A DNA stretch of 6,816 bases from the NCBI GenBank assembly GCA_945836355.1, contig CAMALD010000071.1:1-6816 (forward strand). The letters run 5' to 3'. How positions within the stretch are numbered: the stretch's first letter is position 1; each line of letters opens with the position of its first letter. Position numbers and translations under genes: made by a program. Below, piece after piece: positions 4,918 to 6,816 of this stretch. The notes beneath the pieces are model-generated. The model saw nothing but the letters and a program-made list of their open reading frames with translations, was not told the origin of the DNA and did no database searches. This stretch comes from an uncultured Lachnospiraceae bacterium. GTDB lineage: Bacteria; Bacillota; Clostridia; Lachnospirales; Lachnospiraceae.

Positions 4918-6738
4918 TCAGACTGTCTCCAGTTGTTTTTCCAACTGTTGTTTCTCATACAGCTCGGCATATATACCGCCCTTTGCCATCAGCTCCTCAT
5001 GGGTTCCGTATTCCGCCATCCTGCCTGCTTCCAACACAAGAATATGGTCCGCATTCTGTATCGTCGAAATGCGATGTGCAATGATAATCGTGGTCTTGCC
5101 TGCGCGGTCCTCCTTAAGACTGTGCAGAATCTTTTCCTCCGTGTCGGTATCCACTGCCGAAAGCGAGTCATCCAGAATCAGAATCGGCGCATCCTTCATC
5201 AGTGCTCGCGCAATCGCGCTGCGCTGCTTTTGTCCGCCGGAAATCGTCACTCCGCGCTCTCCCACCATGGTCGAATACTTTTTCGGAAAATCCATGATAT
5301 TGTCATGGATGCAAGCCTTCTTCGCCGCCTCCATCACCGGCTCCAGATCTCCATACGCGGCATCCATCCGGTTTTTCGCCTTATAGAAATCCTTCTCTAT
5401 ATATTCTTCCAGCCGTTCCTTGTGCGACATAAAAATTTTTGCGGTGGCAGCGCCCTCTTCCAGCACCTCCTCCGGCACGTCCGACAGTTTTCGCACACCA
5501 AATGCAATATTGGTCTGCAAGGTATCGGAAAACAGAAAATTATCCTGCGGCACATAGGCAACCGACTCGCGCAGCACCTCAAGCGGTATCTCTGTAATAT
5601 CATGCCCGTCCATGCGGATCATCCCCCGCTCGACATCATACATGCGCACCAGTAGATTGGCAAGGGTCGTTTTACCGCTTCCGGTACGTCCGAGAATCGC
5701 AAGTGTCTCCCCTTTGGCTATTTTCACACTGATGCTTTGCAGTGCCGGTGCCAGCTCTTCTTTGTATGCAAACTTCAGATTGTGCACGTCGATTTCCCCA
5801 TGCAAGGTTTTAATATCCCTCTTTACCTCCGGCTTATCCACAATCTCCGGCTGCTGCGCAAAGATGGCCTCCACTCTCTTGAGCGAGGCGTAGCCCTGCG
5901 AGAAAGAGTTGATACTGTCACCCACCGCAAGCATCGGCCATGCCAGCATCGTAACATAGGAGGTGAATGCCACAAACTGTCCCGGCGTCAGCTCCCCCTT
6001 AAGCACCAGATTACCGCCGTACAGCAGCGCGATAACACTGGAAATGCCTATAATCACATCGAGCAGCGGCATCACCACCGCCATCAGCTTTACCACACCG
6101 AGATTTTTTTCTTTATTGTTGCGGTTTGCCTGTGCAAACGCTGCCTTCTCCTGCTCCTCCTGCACAAACGCCTTGATAACACGGATACCGGAAATCGTCT
6201 CCTGCACCTGGTCGGTCATGTCCGAAAATGCCTTCTGTTTTTCCGAAAACCGGCGCTCTGCCACGCCGCCGTAATAAACACCGCCCACCAGAATAATCAG
6301 CATCGGAATACACGCCAGCAGTGTCAACGTCAGATTCACATGCACAATCATTTTGGTGATTACCATGATAGTCATGATAACCGCGTCAAAGGTCGAAATG
6401 ACCGCCGGTCCGAGAGACATACGGATTGCACCGAGATCGTTGGTGAAATGTGCCATCAGATCTCCCGTCTTATGCTCGTTATAGTAGCGCATGGACAAGC
6501 CGCTTAAATGGGAAAACATCTCTCCTCGCAGCTCATACTCAATCTTGCGCGCAGTGCCGAAAATGAAATATCTCCAGCCGAAACGCCCCAGCGCGATTCC
6601 CGCACCGGCCAACAGAATCTTGCCGATGATTTTCAGCACGCCGTTCCTTCCCATACCCTCAATCAATCCATCCGTCACATCGCCCGTAAACTCCGGAATA
6701 AAAAGATTCAAATAATCCACCATGAGCAGCACCAGCAA
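4918..6738 (-). CDS. ABC exporter subunit with degenerate Walker B (BmrC/TM287-like), 5' end disturbed
   Basis: This is the partner of the downstream exporter subunit. From the TTG at 6738 it reads 606 residues. Helices lie near 1-14 (only part of helix 1), 34-58, 111-133, 136-157, 215-243 and 251-275. Motifs are Walker A GRTGSGKT (350-357), Q-loop Gln398, signature ISGGQ (499-503), Walker B ILILDD with Asp523 and Asp524 in place of the catalytic Glu, and H-loop His555. Q-loop to signature is 101 residues, against 56 in the partner, owing to an extra helical stretch around 421-466. The start is unsatisfactory: TTG 6738 lacks a proper ribosome binding site and cuts helix 1. The frame stays open upstream through RYRKYWFSYLLG to a TGA at 6778-6780, and a plausible N terminus continues in another frame. 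The true gene probably starts at or beyond the window edge and carries a frameshift or a sequence error. Confidence 0.88.
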   Translation of the reverse strand: MLVLLMVDYLNLFIPEFTGDVTDGLIEGMGRNGVLKIIGKILLAGAGIALGRFGWRYFIFGTARKIEYELRGEMFSHLSGLSMRYYNEHKTGDLMAHFTNDLGAIRMSLGPAVISTFDAVIMTIMVITKMIVHVNLTLTLLACIPMLIILVGGVYYGGVAERRFSEKQKAFSDMTDQVQETISGIRVIKAFVQEEQEKAAFAQANRNNKEKNLGVVKLMAVVMPLLDVIIGISSVIALLYGGNLVLKGELTPGQFVAFTSYVTMLAWPMLAVGDSINSFSQGYASLKRVEAIFAQQPEIVDKPEVKRDIKTLHGEIDVHNLKFAYKEELAPALQSISVKIAKGETLAILGRTGSGKTTLANLLVRMYDVERGMIRMDGHDITEIPLEVLRESVAYVPQDNFLFSDTLQTNIAFGVRKLSDVPEEVLEEGAATAKIFMSHKERLEEYIEKDFYKAKNRMDAAYGDLEPVMEAAKKACIHDNIMDFPKKYSTMVGERGVTISGGQKQRSAIARALMKDAPILILDDSLSAVDTDTEEKILHSLKEDRAGKTTIIIAHRISTIQNADHILVLEAGRMAEYGTHEELMAKGGIYAELYEKQQLEKQLETV

Positions 6739-6816
6739 CCCCAGCAGATAACTGAACCAGTATTTTCTGTAACGACTTCAGGAACAGGGCACCATGTCCG
6801 CCATCCATTTGTACAT
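6739..6816 (-). other. Probable displaced 5' end of the ABC gene, in two frames
   Basis: In the frame of the ABC gene, codons 6777-6739 encode SRYRKYWFSYLLG, the natural start of the first membrane helix, directly after a TGA (6780-6778). In the neighbouring frame, an ATG at 6808-6806 begins Met-Asp-Gly-Gly-His-Gly-Ala-Leu-Phe-Leu-Lys, which runs into the same place. Joining ALFLK to RYRKYW needs removal of one base (or gain of two) near 6770-6778. The ribosome binding site would lie outside the window. Confidence 0.55.

Noticed and set aside
4795..5655. Long plus-strand open frame of 286 codons opposite the ABC genes
   Set aside because: It is wholly antisense to two clear ABC exporter coding regions. 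Its product is rich in His, Arg, Leu and Cys with no motif, and it has no ribosome binding site. It reflects the codon bias of the real genes.
5737..6507. Plus-strand open frame of 256 codons
   Set aside because: It is antisense to the degenerate ABC subunit and encodes a His- and Arg-rich product with no family features.

Overview
The window looks like chromosomal DNA of a Gram-positive anaerobe of the Clostridia, most likely a Lachnospiraceae member of the Roseburia/Agathobacter type. This rests on the infC-rpmI-rplT order, strong AGGAGG-type ribosome binding sites, consensus sigma-A promoters and the character of the IF3, L35 and L20 proteins. It is an inference by eye, not a database result.

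Left part (about 130-1620, minus strand): the complete translation operon infC (initiation factor IF3), rpmI (L35) and rplT (L20). It has an extended -10 promoter at 1591-1619, a leader of about 217 nt, and a strong intrinsic terminator at 132-169. The leader contains a long-range helix that runs into six U residues. This is the layout expected of an L20-responsive transcription attenuator like that of Bacillus subtilis infC. IF3 very probably starts at an ATT codon at 1365-1367 rather than at the first ATG: a GGAGG lies 9 nt before it. That is the rare start class through which IF3 controls its own synthesis.

Middle (about 1649-3098, plus strand): a single gene divergent from the infC operon, with its own promoter. 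It encodes a 406-residue protein of unknown function. Its N-terminal 40-residue module matches, residue for residue in spacing, my recollection of the PLMP/RRXRR segment at the N terminus of IscB proteins. A probable beta-sandwich domain follows, then a very acidic C-terminal coiled coil with a flawless heptad pattern. An excellent internal ribosome binding site precedes an in-frame ATG just after the N-terminal module, so the gene may make two products. This is the least explained and most interesting part of the window. A large C/G-run hairpin lies between this gene and the convergent ABC operon.

Right part (3128-6816, minus strand): two adjacent genes for a heterodimeric ABC exporter. Each half has a six-helix membrane domain fused to an ATPase domain. 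The upstream subunit has Asp in place of the catalytic Glu (BmrC/TM287-like). The downstream subunit keeps the Glu but has an LSAGQ signature (BmrD/TM288-like). Together they would form one degenerate and one consensus ATP site. The upstream subunit also carries an extra stretch of about 45 residues in its ATPase helical subdomain. Its 5' end, close to the window edge, appears to be interrupted by a frameshift.
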